A stretch of 64,000 bases of DNA from Corynebacterium casei LMG S-19264 (GTDB taxonomy: Bacteria > Actinomycetota > Actinomycetes > Mycobacteriales > Mycobacteriaceae). The stretch covers positions 2,336,009 through 2,400,008 of the forward strand of contig NZ_CP004350.1 of assembly GCF_000550785.1 (NCBI RefSeq), written 5' to 3'. Position 1 is the stretch's first letter; every line of letters starts with the position of its first letter. A model generated the notes under the pieces. The model was given only the letters and a program-made list of their open reading frames with translations. It ran no database searches and was not told the origin of the DNA. The translations under genes were made by a program, and so were the position numbers. This document shows, piece by piece, positions 45,154 to 53,864 of this stretch.

Positions 45154-48100
45154 TTACTTGCTCCCGCGCCGTGCAACGCGACGGCGGGTACGACCACCGG
45201 AGCTCTTCTGCGCTGTCGACTGCTCACTCGACTGTCCACTCACCTGCTCATTCTTCTGTAGCTCACGCTGTGCAGCCTTCTTCTCCGAAGCACCAGATCC
45301 ACTCTGCTTCGTTTCCTGCTGGCTTTCTGCACGCGGATTCACACGACGAACAGCACGCTTGCGGCCACGTCGCACCGTGGTTACCTCCACATCACTTTCT
45401 GTGCGCTTGCGTTGAGTTTCCACACCGCTGTTGGCAGCCTCACGGGACTCAGCCTGTGCATTCTTCTCAGCCGCTGCACCTTGGTTTGGGTTTCGCGGCT
45501 GCGAGACTCGGCGCACCGCGCGACGGCGTCCACGAGTAACCGCCTGGACCTGCGCACGCTTTGCCTCGCTGCGCGCCGAATCCTCGCGCTGCCCAGAAGC
45601 GCTCTTCGCTGCCCCACGCTCAGTGGTGCTGCTGTCTTCGGTAGCACCGTTGCCCACGTTCACAGGACGCTGTTCAGTGTCCTGCCTCCGGTTGGTGGCA
45701 CGAACACGACGGCGCTTCGAATCACGCTTGATTTCCTTGGCTGGAGCATCATCTTGTGACCCCTTCGCCGAACGAGCATCGCCGTCCGAATCCGAGTCAG
45801 TGGATGACTTGCTTATTGCCACTGCATCATCGAAGTCCTGCGGGCGCGGCGCATGGTCACTGCGGGAGTTACCGCGCGTCTTGCGCTTGCGGCGAGGTGA
45901 TGCCTCAAATTCCTTTACTGCTTCGTCATAGGACTTGCCGCCCTGCTTTACAGAAAGGTCTGCAGAAGAATCCTTGTCCTCAGAGACGTAAGAAGAGAAC
46001 TCCCCTACTTCATCGAGTGCCTCAGCACGGTCGGAAGCCGCGAATGCAATGGACTCGATGTCGCTGACACCTCTCACGCCACTTCCTGAATCTTCATGCT
46101 GAGTCTCTTGCTTGGAATCCCGCTGCGCATCTCGTTGCGAGCCGCGCTGGGAACGGCGCTGCGCACGACGTTGAGCATCGCGGTGGTCATCACGGCTATC
46201 CTCATTCTTGACGTTAGAGGAATCCACCACGATGCCAGCAATCAAATCTTCCAGGCTGGAATCATCGTTGCTGGAACCACTACGGCGTGAGTCATTACGG
46301 CGTGGCTCGTTGCGCGTAGATGGTCCACGCCGCCCAGCACGCTTGGTGGCGCTGCGGCGAGACTGCCCACGACGGCTGCCGCGCTCAGAACTATGAGCAT
46401 TGCTGTCCTCATGCTCATCGTGCGAATCGCCTTGATCGTGCTGATCATCTGGCTCGTTGTCATGCTTGTCGTGCTGGTTGTTATCACGTGCGTTATCGCG
46501 AGCGTTCTTGTGCCCACGACGCTGGTCACCACGGTTATCGCGGCTATCGCCACGGTGGTCATTGCGATGATCGTGAGGTTGCGCCTCAAATGGGCCTTCC
46601 TCCACTGGATCCTCGTGCAGGATAAGGCCACGACCCTGACATGCCTCACACTCGGTGGAAAAGGTCTCCAGCAGCCCGGAGCCCAGGCGCTTACGGGTCA
46701 TCTGAACCAGACCCAGGGAAGTCACCTCAGAGACCTGGTGGCGGGTGCGGTCACGGCCCAAAGCTTCCTTCAACCGACGCAGGACCAACTCCTGGTTTTC
46801 AGGCAGAACCATATCAATGAAGTCCACAACAATCATGCCGCCAAGGTCACGCAGGCGCATCTGACGCACAACTTCCTCGGCTGCTTCCAAGTTGTTTTTC
46901 GTCACGGTTTCTTCCAAGTTGCCGCCAGTACCGGTGAACTTACCGGTGTTGACGTCAACCACGGTCATGGCTTCAGTGCGGTCAATGACCAAGGTGCCGC
47001 CCGATGGCAACCAGACCTTGCGTGAAAGTGCCTTCTGCAGCTGCTCATCAATGCGGTAGGTCTCGAAGGCATCGACGCCGCCATTTTCGGAGCGGTCATA
47101 TTTGAATACGCGATCAGCAAGTTCTGGTGCCAGACGGTTGACGTAGGAGCTGACAACCTCAAAAGGGCGCTCACCATCAACAACCAGGCGGTCAAAGTCC
47201 TCATTGAACAGGTCGCGGACAACCTTGACCAGCATCTGCGGCTCTTCATACAGGGCCACTGGGTCAGAGCCCTTGGAGGACTTTTCCTTCTTCGCAGATT
47301 CCTGGATGTCATTCCATCGGTCATGCAAACGGTTAACATCTGCCGCGATGGCTTCTTCCGCGACGTTTTCCGCCGCGGTGCGGATGATGGCACCACCCTG
47401 ATCTGGTACCACCTTTTCCAGGATTTCCTTCAGGCGCTTGCGCTCAGGAGCAGGAAGCTTGCGGGAAATACCCGCGTTGCGGCCACCAGGAACGTAGACC
47501 AAGAAGCGTCCTGGCAAGGAAATCTGCGTGGTCAGTCTTGGCCCCTTGTGCCCGACTGGGTCTTTGGCAACCTGCACCAGGACCTGGTCGCCGGACTTCA
47601 TGGCTTGTTCAATCTTGCGGGAGCGCCCGCCCAGTCCTGCTTGACGCCAGTTCACTTCACCGGCATAAAGCACGCCGTTGCGGCCAGTTCCGATGTCAAT
47701 GAAGGCAGCTTCCATAGACGGGAGGACGTTTTGCACGCGGCCAAGGTAGATGTTGCCGATGGACGAGGTATTGGTTTCGTCGGTGACGAAGTGCTCGACC
47801 AGCATGCCGTCTTCCAGCACACCGACCTGGGTAATGGTGTCAGGTCCGTCGTGGCGTTCGCGTTCGCGCACGACCATGGTGCGCTCAACTGCTTCCCGGC
47901 GCGCCAAGAATTCGGCTTGGGTGACAACGTGGCGGTTCTCGCGGTCTTTGGACCGCATTTCGGCGCGGCGACGCCGCTGGGATTCAATGCGGGTTGAGCC
48001 CTTGATTCCGCGTGGCTCGTCAATGATTTCTACTTCCGGCTTCTCCGGATTTGCAGCGTTGGCGGAGGTGGTTGTGTCCTTGCCGCGGCCGCGGGAGGTT

Positions 48101-49338
48101 CCGCGGTGTCCCCGGCGACGGCGGACAGAGGAGCCATCGGCAGCATTATCGTCGTGGGAGTCCGCAGAGTCACCGTCGGAGGATGCATCCTTTACTGCCG
48201 CATTGCTTGCCGATGCCGGCTGCGGCGGCATAAAGATCGGTGCATAAGCCGCCAGAACGTCGTCTTCTTCGGTCTTCTTTGGCGCAGGTGGAGTCAGCAG
48301 CGACTCAACGAATGAGTCATCAATTTGGATGTCATGCTCATCGGAGTCTTCCGAGTCATCGCCGTCGTGGTTCTTTTCCGCCAAGGCTTCCAAAGCTACT
48401 GCAGCCAGCTCAGATTCGACCTTGCCTTCAATCTGCAGAATCTCATTTTCTACGTTCTTCTGAACGCGGTAGCGCAGCTTATCGCTGTCATCGCCGGATT
48501 CAGCCTCTGATTCATTGTCGGCAGCGGTTGTCTCTGCAACTGGGCTCTCCGTCGCAGGAGCTTCAGGAGTGCCGGCGGAACGCTTAACCACACGACGTGT
48601 TTTGCTGCGCTTACGTGTTTCGGTCTGTAGGGTTTCCTCAGCAACAGGTGCAGCTGCTGCTTCTGCCACAGCTGCCTGAGCTTCCGCCTCTACCGCTGCC
48701 TGTACAGCAGCGTCATCTACAGGAGTTTCTTCTGCGGCAGGTGCAGTTTCAATCGGTGTTGATTCAGCAGCCTTCTTGGTCTGCTTACGGGTGTTCTTCT
48801 TTACCGCACGCTTGCGGGTCTTCTTCTGTGGAGCTTCTTCAGCTTGAGGGGCATCAGCCGAGGTCTCTTCAACGGCTGGGGCTGCGGCATCATCTTTAAC
48901 TTCTACAGGTGCTTCAGACTTCGCCGCGCTCTTGCGGGTCGTCTTCTTCTGAGTCGACTTTGTGGCCTTCGTAGCAGTCTTCTTGGTTACTTTCGAAGCC
49001 TTCTTCGCAGCCTTGCGGGCCTTCGGAGCTGGTGCCTCTGCCTCTGCCTCTGCCTCTGCCGCTGCCGCTGATTCTGCTTCTGCAGAAGCTGGAGCACTTT
49101 CCTTGCCAGGCAAGGAATCAAATACCTTGCCCACTTCTTCTGCGGAAAGCGCGGACTGCGCCCTTTTGGAGATGCCCTGGAGGTGTAGCTGTTCAATCAA
49201 CAGCTTAGAGGAAATCCCAAGCTGCTTGGCCAGCGAGTACACGCGGACCTTGTCCCCCAGTTTTTCTTTATCAATCTGCGCAGCAAGTGCTGCGGCACCC
49301 GATAGTTGTTCTTTCAATTGTTCGTCTGCTGTAGCCAT
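45154..49338 (-). CDS. rne: Ribonuclease E/G with IF2-like N-terminus and long tail
   Basis: 1394 residues. Residues about 25-75 (KVRVYSLAKQLGISSKLLIE ... QSALSAEE) match the N-terminal domain of initiation factor IF2. About 80-510 is a low-complexity Ala/Glu/Lys stretch. The catalytic part runs from about 525: S1 domain (SIGNIYLGRVQNVLPSMEAA), DNase I-like Asp motif VVDVNTGKFTG near 793 and the zinc-link ECEACQGRG near 898. The last 480 residues are Arg/Asp/Ser-rich and resemble a degradosome scaffold. RNase E cuts single-stranded AU-rich RNA, processing rRNA, tRNA and mRNA. Actinobacterial enzymes have the catalytic core in the middle, as here. The leading domain could bind a partner or RNA. 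Confidence 0.94.
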   Translation of the reverse strand: MATADEQLKEQLSGAAALAAQIDKEKLGDKVRVYSLAKQLGISSKLLIEQLHLQGISKRAQSALSAEEVGKVFDSLPGKESAPASAEAESAAAAEAEAEAEAPAPKARKAAKKASKVTKKTATKATKSTQKKTTRKSAAKSEAPVEVKDDAAAPAVEETSADAPQAEEAPQKKTRKRAVKKNTRKQTKKAAESTPIETAPAAEETPVDDAAVQAAVEAEAQAAVAEAAAAPVAEETLQTETRKRSKTRRVVKRSAGTPEAPATESPVAETTAADNESEAESGDDSDKLRYRVQKNVENEILQIEGKVESELAAVALEALAEKNHDGDDSEDSDEHDIQIDDSFVESLLTPPAPKKTEEDDVLAAYAPIFMPPQPASASNAAVKDASSDGDSADSHDDNAADGSSVRRRRGHRGTSRGRGKDTTTSANAANPEKPEVEIIDEPRGIKGSTRIESQRRRRAEMRSKDRENRHVVTQAEFLARREAVERTMVVRERERHDGPDTITQVGVLEDGMLVEHFVTDETNTSSIGNIYLGRVQNVLPSMEAAFIDIGTGRNGVLYAGEVNWRQAGLGGRSRKIEQAMKSGDQVLVQVAKDPVGHKGPRLTTQISLPGRFLVYVPGGRNAGISRKLPAPERKRLKEILEKVVPDQGGAIIRTAAENVAEEAIAADVNRLHDRWNDIQESAKKEKSSKGSDPVALYEEPQMLVKVVRDLFNEDFDRLVVDGERPFEVVSSYVNRLAPELADRVFKYDRSENGGVDAFETYRIDEQLQKALSRKVWLPSGGTLVIDRTEAMTVVDVNTGKFTGTGGNLEETVTKNNLEAAEEVVRQMRLRDLGGMIVVDFIDMVLPENQELVLRRLKEALGRDRTRHQVSEVTSLGLVQMTRKRLGSGLLETFSTECEACQGRGLILHEDPVEEGPFEAQPHDHRNDHRGDSRDNRGDQRRGHKNARDNARDNNQHDKHDNEPDDQHDQGDSHDEHEDSNAHSSERGSRRGQSRRSATKRAGRRGPSTRNEPRRNDSRRSGSSNDDSSLEDLIAGIVVDSSNVKNEDSRDDHRDAQRRAQRRSQRGSQRDAQRDSKQETQHEDSGSGVRGVSDIESIAFAASDRAEALDEVGEFSSYVSEDKDSSADLSVKQGGKSYDEAVKEFEASPRRKRKTRGNSRSDHAPRPQDFDDAVAISKSSTDSDSDGDARSAKGSQDDAPAKEIKRDSKRRRVRATNRRQDTEQRPVNVGNGATEDSSTTERGAAKSASGQREDSARSEAKRAQVQAVTRGRRRAVRRVSQPRNPNQGAAAEKNAQAESREAANSGVETQRKRTESDVEVTTVRRGRKRAVRRVNPRAESQQETKQSGSGASEKKAAQRELQKNEQVSGQSSEQSTAQKSSGGRTRRRVARRGSK

Positions 49339-49622
49339 AGGCCACGCTCCTGTCGTAGGTCATGTACGGTGCTTACCTCGGGCGCAGGCGTGTGTCTTCT
49401 TAAGCAATCCCCCACTTGATTCTTAAATAACCGGCGATCGCCGATTGGGAAATTGCTGGGTAAACGCTGCCGCCACACAAGGAGTAGCAACCTTGTGAAT
49501 ATGAAAATTCTCGTCAACTGTATGAAATTATGGCTTCCATTGTTCCATATATGCCGGGTGTGCGAGATTGCCATGCATAAAAAGGGATGAAGTATTGCGC
49601 GTGAACCACTATGCTGGCCGCT

Positions 49623-50453
49623 ATGGAAGAGATCTCGGGCGGGGAACCCAGCCAAGAAATTGCGCACAGGCCTTCCACGCAACTTGCGCGAACAGCTCCC
49701 CTGAATAAACAGATTCAACATTATCGCAGCATCAATGAGCTCGACCTCCGCCAAACCCTGTGGACTGGCATGCCAGCCGGTTTCGCACTTGCATTGGCAC
49801 AGACTGGTGAGCTCGCAATGGGCCTTCTTGCCATTCCGCTACTAGGTATCGCCGTAGTCTCCGGCGTCAAGCTGCTACGCAGGCCTCCTAAATCAGTCCA
49901 AGCTGGTCAAGCCGAATACAAATCCGGTGACTATACTGCTATACAAATGTGGGCGCCGTTTCTACCCGCGCTGGGCTGGCTCGTCGCCATTCCCTTAGAC
50001 TTTTTAGGATTTGAAGCGCTAGAAACTCCGCCGCTCATCAGCGGGGTCTTCGGCGGGCTGTTGTTCGGAGCTGGCATCTCATTTGGCGCCTGGGGCATGT
50101 GGAACCAAGCATTCCGTATCGGCAAGCGCCGCATCAAAAAGATCACCGAGAAACAAAGCCTGGACGGCGTCAGCGAATCCCGCATGGAAGCCGTGGAAGA
50201 AAACGGGGACATACTCGGCGCTCTTGTCACCGCAGGCGCCGTGGACGGCAACGAATTATCCGTTGCCTCACTTGGCAAACTCATGGACTGGGACAACGAA
50301 GAAATCCCTGCGCTGCAAGCCCGCGTTAATGAACTGCAATCTAGTGGTGTGGTCAAAATTTCCGGCCAAGGCCTGTACCAAAAAGCAAAGCACTGGCAGG
50401 TCACCATCACCCCGGATGGCATCCGCAACATTGCCCAGCTGGGGCATCGTTAG
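49623..50453 (+). CDS. Membrane protein with C-terminal winged-helix-like domain, unrecognised
   Basis: 276 residues; no family recognised. Hydrophobic spans at about 50-90 (GMPAGFALALAQTGELAMGL, LLAIPLLGIAVVSGVKLL), 110-130 (PFLPALGWLVAIPLDFLGF) and 140-165 (LISGVFGGLLFGAGISFGAW). The cytosolic C-terminus (about 190-276; LGALVTAGAVDGNELSVASL, then EIPALQARVNELQSSGVVKI and WQVTITPDGIRNIAQ) has the helix spacing of a winged helix-turn-helix. TATGCT seven bases before the ATG at 49623 supports a leaderless start; an ATG four codons earlier lies within that box. It is the only rightward gene between 40 kb and 57 kb. Divergent from the RNase E gene. Confidence 0.72.
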   Translation: MEEISGGEPSQEIAHRPSTQLARTAPLNKQIQHYRSINELDLRQTLWTGMPAGFALALAQTGELAMGLLAIPLLGIAVVSGVKLLRRPPKSVQAGQAEYKSGDYTAIQMWAPFLPALGWLVAIPLDFLGFEALETPPLISGVFGGLLFGAGISFGAWGMWNQAFRIGKRRIKKITEKQSLDGVSESRMEAVEENGDILGALVTAGAVDGNELSVASLGKLMDWDNEEIPALQARVNELQSSGVVKISGQGLYQKAKHWQVTITPDGIRNIAQLGHR

Positions 50454-50573
50454 TCCCTGCTTCGCGTGGCTAACGATGCCGTGATAGTAAGAGTGAGAGC
50501 CCAGGCAGATGAACTCTGCCTGGGCTCTCACTGATTCAGGGTTGGACGCTAGGTCCAGCTCTTTAATGAGTGC

Positions 50574-50984
50574 TTACTTGTTTGGGAACCAAATTCCGAT
50601 TTCACGCTCTGCGGACTCAGGTGAGTCGGAGCCGTGAACAACGTTCTCACCAACGGTCAGAGCGAAGTCACCACGGATGGTGCCTGGGGTTGCCTTGGAC
50701 ACTGGGTCAGTGCCACCAGCCAGCTGACGCCATGCGTCGATAGCGCGCTCGCCCTCAACAATGCCAGCGATCAGCGGAGCGGAGGTGATGAAGTCAACCA
50801 GCTCGCCGAAGAAAGGCTTGTCGGAGTGCTCTTCGTAGTGCTTCTCAGCGGTTGCGCGGTCTGCGGTACGCAGGTCCAGCTCAACTAGCTTGAGGCCCTT
50901 GCTCTCAATACGTGCGATGATCTCACCGACGTGGCCGTTAGCAACGCCGTCTGGCTTAATAAGGATGAGTGTACGTTCAGTCAT
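50574..50984 (-). CDS. ndk: Nucleoside diphosphate kinase
   Basis: 136 residues from the ATG at 50984. Active-site motif: [16 protein letters not shown] with the phosphohistidine; KPDGV near the start. It equilibrates NTPs and dNTPs. TACGAT seven bases before the start and no ribosome site indicate a leaderless message. It sits between rne and the folC group, as in mycobacteria. Confidence 0.97.
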   Translation of the reverse strand: MTERTLILIKPDGVANGHVGEIIARIESKGLKLVELDLRTADRATAEKHYEEHSDKPFFGELVDFITSAPLIAGIVEGERAIDAWRQLAGGTDPVSKATPGTIRGDFALTVGENVVHGSDSPESAEREIGIWFPNK

Positions 50985-51032
50985 GCTCAATATCGTAGAC
51001 GAGTACCAAGCACATCGCAGATTTGGGGGCGC

Positions 51033-51359
51033 TTACTTAGCGAAGCGTTTAACGAATGCTTCTGCTTCTTCATAAGAGACATTTTTAAACCACAGCTGGA
51101 TTTGTTTCACGGCGGTGCCAAACTGGCCATCGGCAAGCAAACTGCGAATCTTGTCCATCTGATCATTCGACAAGTCATCGCGTGACAGATCCCGGTCACG
51201 GCCAGGCTGCGGGGTCTGATTGGTGCGCAGCGCCAGAATCAAAAATACCGCTGCTACGCCCAAACAGATCAACGCGATAACGCGCGACATATCCAGCAAA
51301 TTTGCCAGCAAAGCACCCAGGCAAAAGATCGCGGCGGCGATGGAATAGGCGTAGCGCAT
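51033..51359 (-). CDS. Small membrane protein with L7/L12-like C-terminus
   Basis: 108 residues. Two hydrophobic spans (SIAAAIFCLGALLANLL, VIALICLGVAAVFLILAL), then a charged linker and a soluble end (QMDKIRSLLADGQFGTAVKQ then EEAEAFVKRF). The end has the spacing of the ribosomal L7/L12 C-terminal fold, which recurs in actinobacterial membrane proteins; this is by pattern only. Starts three bases after the DUF4233 gene stop, so the two are coupled. Confidence 0.7.
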   Translation of the reverse strand: MRYAYSIAAAIFCLGALLANLLDMSRVIALICLGVAAVFLILALRTNQTPQPGRDRDLSRDDLSNDQMDKIRSLLADGQFGTAVKQIQLWFKNVSYEEAEAFVKRFAK

Positions 51360-51362
51360 GGT

Positions 51363-51806
51363 TTACTTCTTTGCTTCCAAGTGCTGCGTGGTCAGGTAAC
51401 CGCGCTTCATGCGCTCAACCAAAATGGAGCGCAGGTAAAGGCCAAAGCCCCATACCGCGATGTACAAAATCATGATCGCCGTAATCGACCAGTGAACGAG
51501 GATTCCGCCGATAGCACCCGCGAACTGCACAATCATAATCGCAGTAATTGCCCACGGCTTGCGCACCAGACCGAGCATGACCAGGTGGATAAGCCCCAGA
51601 ATGGTAATGAACATCCAGTTGAAGGTGGTCCAATAGGAACCACTGTCAATCTTCAGCACGACGAGCAGGCCCAGGAAGATGGAGATGGCTTCCAGCAACA
51701 AGGTTGCAGACACCATGCCGTTAAAGCCCTTGAGCGGGTCCTTGGTTGGCTCATTGCCTAAACCAAGAGGGCTGATGTTCTCCGAAGAGTTCTGATTGTT
51801 GGTCAT
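51363..51806 (-). CDS. DUF4233 membrane protein
   Basis: 147 residues, four predicted membrane spans (ATLLLEAISIFLGLLVVL, FITILGLIHLVMLGLV, AITAIMIVQFAGAIGGIL, AIMILYIAVWGFGLYL). Positional and sequence match to the DUF4233 family (Rv2446c) invariably downstream of folC in Actinobacteria. Function is unknown. It overlaps the folC stop by four bases (ATGA). Confidence 0.88.
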   Translation of the reverse strand: MTNNQNSSENISPLGLGNEPTKDPLKGFNGMVSATLLLEAISIFLGLLVVLKIDSGSYWTTFNWMFITILGLIHLVMLGLVRKPWAITAIMIVQFAGAIGGILVHWSITAIMILYIAVWGFGLYLRSILVERMKRGYLTTQHLEAKK

Positions 51807-53464
51807 GCCGGTTCCTTTCCAAACATCGCACGAGCTTCGCCAGCGGTGACTACAGATCCAGTAATGACGATACCCGAGCCGGATTGAATCTCAGCATCCT
51901 CAGCCAGTTCCACCGCCTGCGCGTATGCGCCCGGCAAGTCATCAGCAACATACACGCGTTCTTCACCGAATACATCGCGCGCGGTCTCCGCCAACTCATA
52001 GGCATCGAGTGCACGCGGGGAGGTGTTTTGGGTAATGACGATCTCTGACAAGAAGGGCTCCAGCGCCTGCAAAATGCCCAGCGCGTCCTTGTCCCCCAGC
52101 ACGCCAACCACGCCGATGAGACGAGCGAAATCAAAATCACGATCCAACGCCTTGCCCAGCGCGGTAGCACCGTGCGGGTTGTGCGCGGCATCGATGAAGG
52201 TGGTTGGGGAGGTGCGAACGCGCTCTAGGCGGCCCGGGCTAATGACATGCGCAAAGCTATTGCGCACATTCGCGATATCCAGCGGGTGACCAGAAGATGC
52301 GCCGAAGAATGCTTCGACGGCCGCTAGTGCCACCGCAGCGTTCTTAGCCTGGTGCTCACCGTGCAGCGGGATGAAAATATCCTCATATATTCCGCCCAAG
52401 CCCTGGATGTTGAGCTGCTGCCCGCCGACGGCGATGCGTGATTCCACGGCAGCAAACTCGCTGCCCGAACGCGCGACGCCAGCATCAACTTCCACGGCGC
52501 GCTGAAGCAGGACATCCATTGCTTCTTTTTCCTGCTCAGCGATGATCGCAATGTTTTCTTTGGGTTCTGCGAAATCATCGGACTCGGGGCGCTTTTTGAT
52601 GATGCCAGCTTTTTCCCCGGCGATCTCCGTCAGGGTCTCACCCAAATATTCGGTGTGATCCAAGCCGATTGGCATGACTACAGCAACATCCGCGTTGACC
52701 ACGTTGGTGGCATCCCAGGTACCGCCCATGCCGACCTCAACCACCGCGACATCGACAGGCGCATCTGCGAAAGCTGCATAAGAAATGCCGATGAGCACCT
52801 CAAACTTGCTCATCGCCGGTCCACCCTTGTCCTGGGAGGCCTTATCCACCATCTCGACATAGGGCTTGATTTCTTCCCAAATCCGCACGTAATCACGCGG
52901 GTGGATGGGCTTGCCATCAATGCCAATCCGTTCTGTCACGCGCTGCAAATGCGGGCTGGTGACCAAACCGACGCGGCGGTGGAAACCACGCAGCAAACCG
53001 TCAATCATGCGCGAAGTTGAGGATTTACCGTTCGTGCCTGATACCTGAATGACATCAAATGAGTTCTCTGGATTGCCCAGCAGATCCATGAGCATCTCAA
53101 TGCGCTCTAGCGACGGCGCCAGCTTGGTTTCTGGCCAGCGCAGATTCAGCTCCGCCTCAACCACGGCCAACGCAGCTAGCTCATCCGCGCTGACTTCCTC
53201 AGGCGCCGCCGCCGAGTACTCATCTTCCTCACCGAAACCCAGGTTGAGCTTGAGCCCAGATTCTGTGATTTCAACGGGGCTGTCCTCCGTGCCTTCCGCC
53301 AGAGCGTCAACGATTTCATATTCTTCACCGGTCGACTCAGCGCCGGACTGCGCAATCAAATCATCGAGCATATCCTTCGCCGCTTGCTGGCGGCCCTCGA
53401 CGCTATCGCCCTTATCTCCACCGACATTGTTGTCACCGGTGTTGCCGTGCCCTGGGGTAGTCAC
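51803..53464 (-). CDS. folC: Bifunctional dihydrofolate/folylpolyglutamate synthase with acidic N-terminal extension
   Basis: 553 residues from a GTG at 53464 with GGAGG eleven bases upstream. The ligase core starts near residue 85; P-loop SGTNGKSSTSRM near 140, then AHNPHGA near 430. It adds glutamate residues to folates. The first 85 residues are Asp/Glu/Gly-rich and not part of the family; they may be a disordered head. The length exceeds the usual 430-490. It lies downstream of valS as in mycobacteria. Confidence 0.93.
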   Translation of the reverse strand: MTTPGHGNTGDNNVGGDKGDSVEGRQQAAKDMLDDLIAQSGAESTGEEYEIVDALAEGTEDSPVEITESGLKLNLGFGEEDEYSAAAPEEVSADELAALAVVEAELNLRWPETKLAPSLERIEMLMDLLGNPENSFDVIQVSGTNGKSSTSRMIDGLLRGFHRRVGLVTSPHLQRVTERIGIDGKPIHPRDYVRIWEEIKPYVEMVDKASQDKGGPAMSKFEVLIGISYAAFADAPVDVAVVEVGMGGTWDATNVVNADVAVVMPIGLDHTEYLGETLTEIAGEKAGIIKKRPESDDFAEPKENIAIIAEQEKEAMDVLLQRAVEVDAGVARSGSEFAAVESRIAVGGQQLNIQGLGGIYEDIFIPLHGEHQAKNAAVALAAVEAFFGASSGHPLDIANVRNSFAHVISPGRLERVRTSPTTFIDAAHNPHGATALGKALDRDFDFARLIGVVGVLGDKDALGILQALEPFLSEIVITQNTSPRALDAYELAETARDVFGEERVYVADDLPGAYAQAVELAEDAEIQSGSGIVITGSVVTAGEARAMFGKEPA

Positions 53465-53810
53465 TATTTCAGTGCCTCCAAATGAGTATTGAGAAGTTTT
53501 CTAATCCTGCGCGTAGCCCATGCGATTCCGCCGAGCGAGCGAGCCTATCTGAGCTCAGTTTACTGACAACACCAAACCGTGTTCTCCATCCTGTCCACAA
53601 CGATGTGGAGACTGCGACAATTCCAGAAGCTACCCCCTAAGACTTACCCCTGCAGCGCCGACGACCTTCCGCTCCGTGACGGCACCCGCCTGCCAGGGCA
53701 ACCGCTATGACTTGGATAAACACAGAGCCACGGGATCACGGAGAAACTACCAGTTGGATGTGTGTTTCGATGAGCGGAAGGCCGCTCTTTCGGATCCTGC
53801 GCCGTACGTG
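53465..53810. other. Intergenic region between folC and valS
   Basis: About 350 bases without a convincing gene. It includes TCCACAACGATGTGGA, a small inverted repeat near 53597-53612, and the folC promoter, which I cannot place precisely. Short reading frames on both strands lack ribosome sites and homology. Confidence 0.5.
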
Positions 53811-53847
53811 AAGGTGCCGGTGACTTCTGTGAGGTCACCGGCACCTT
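53811..53847 (-). terminator. Terminator of valS
   Basis: A perfect 14-base-pair stem (AAGGTGCCGGTGAC with its complement) around a 9-base loop, 18 bases past the valS stop. Partly T-rich on both sides. Confidence 0.75.
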
Positions 53848-53864
53848 TTCGGGTTTATTGAAAC

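Noticed and set aside
46393..47025. Hydrophobic 210-codon frame on the plus strand
   Set aside because: It is antisense to the Asp/His-rich tail of RNase E; GAT/CAC codons read as hydrophobic residues in reverse.
53644..53861. Short overlapping frames on both strands between folC and valS
   Set aside because: No ribosome site, no homology, and partial overlap with the valS terminator.
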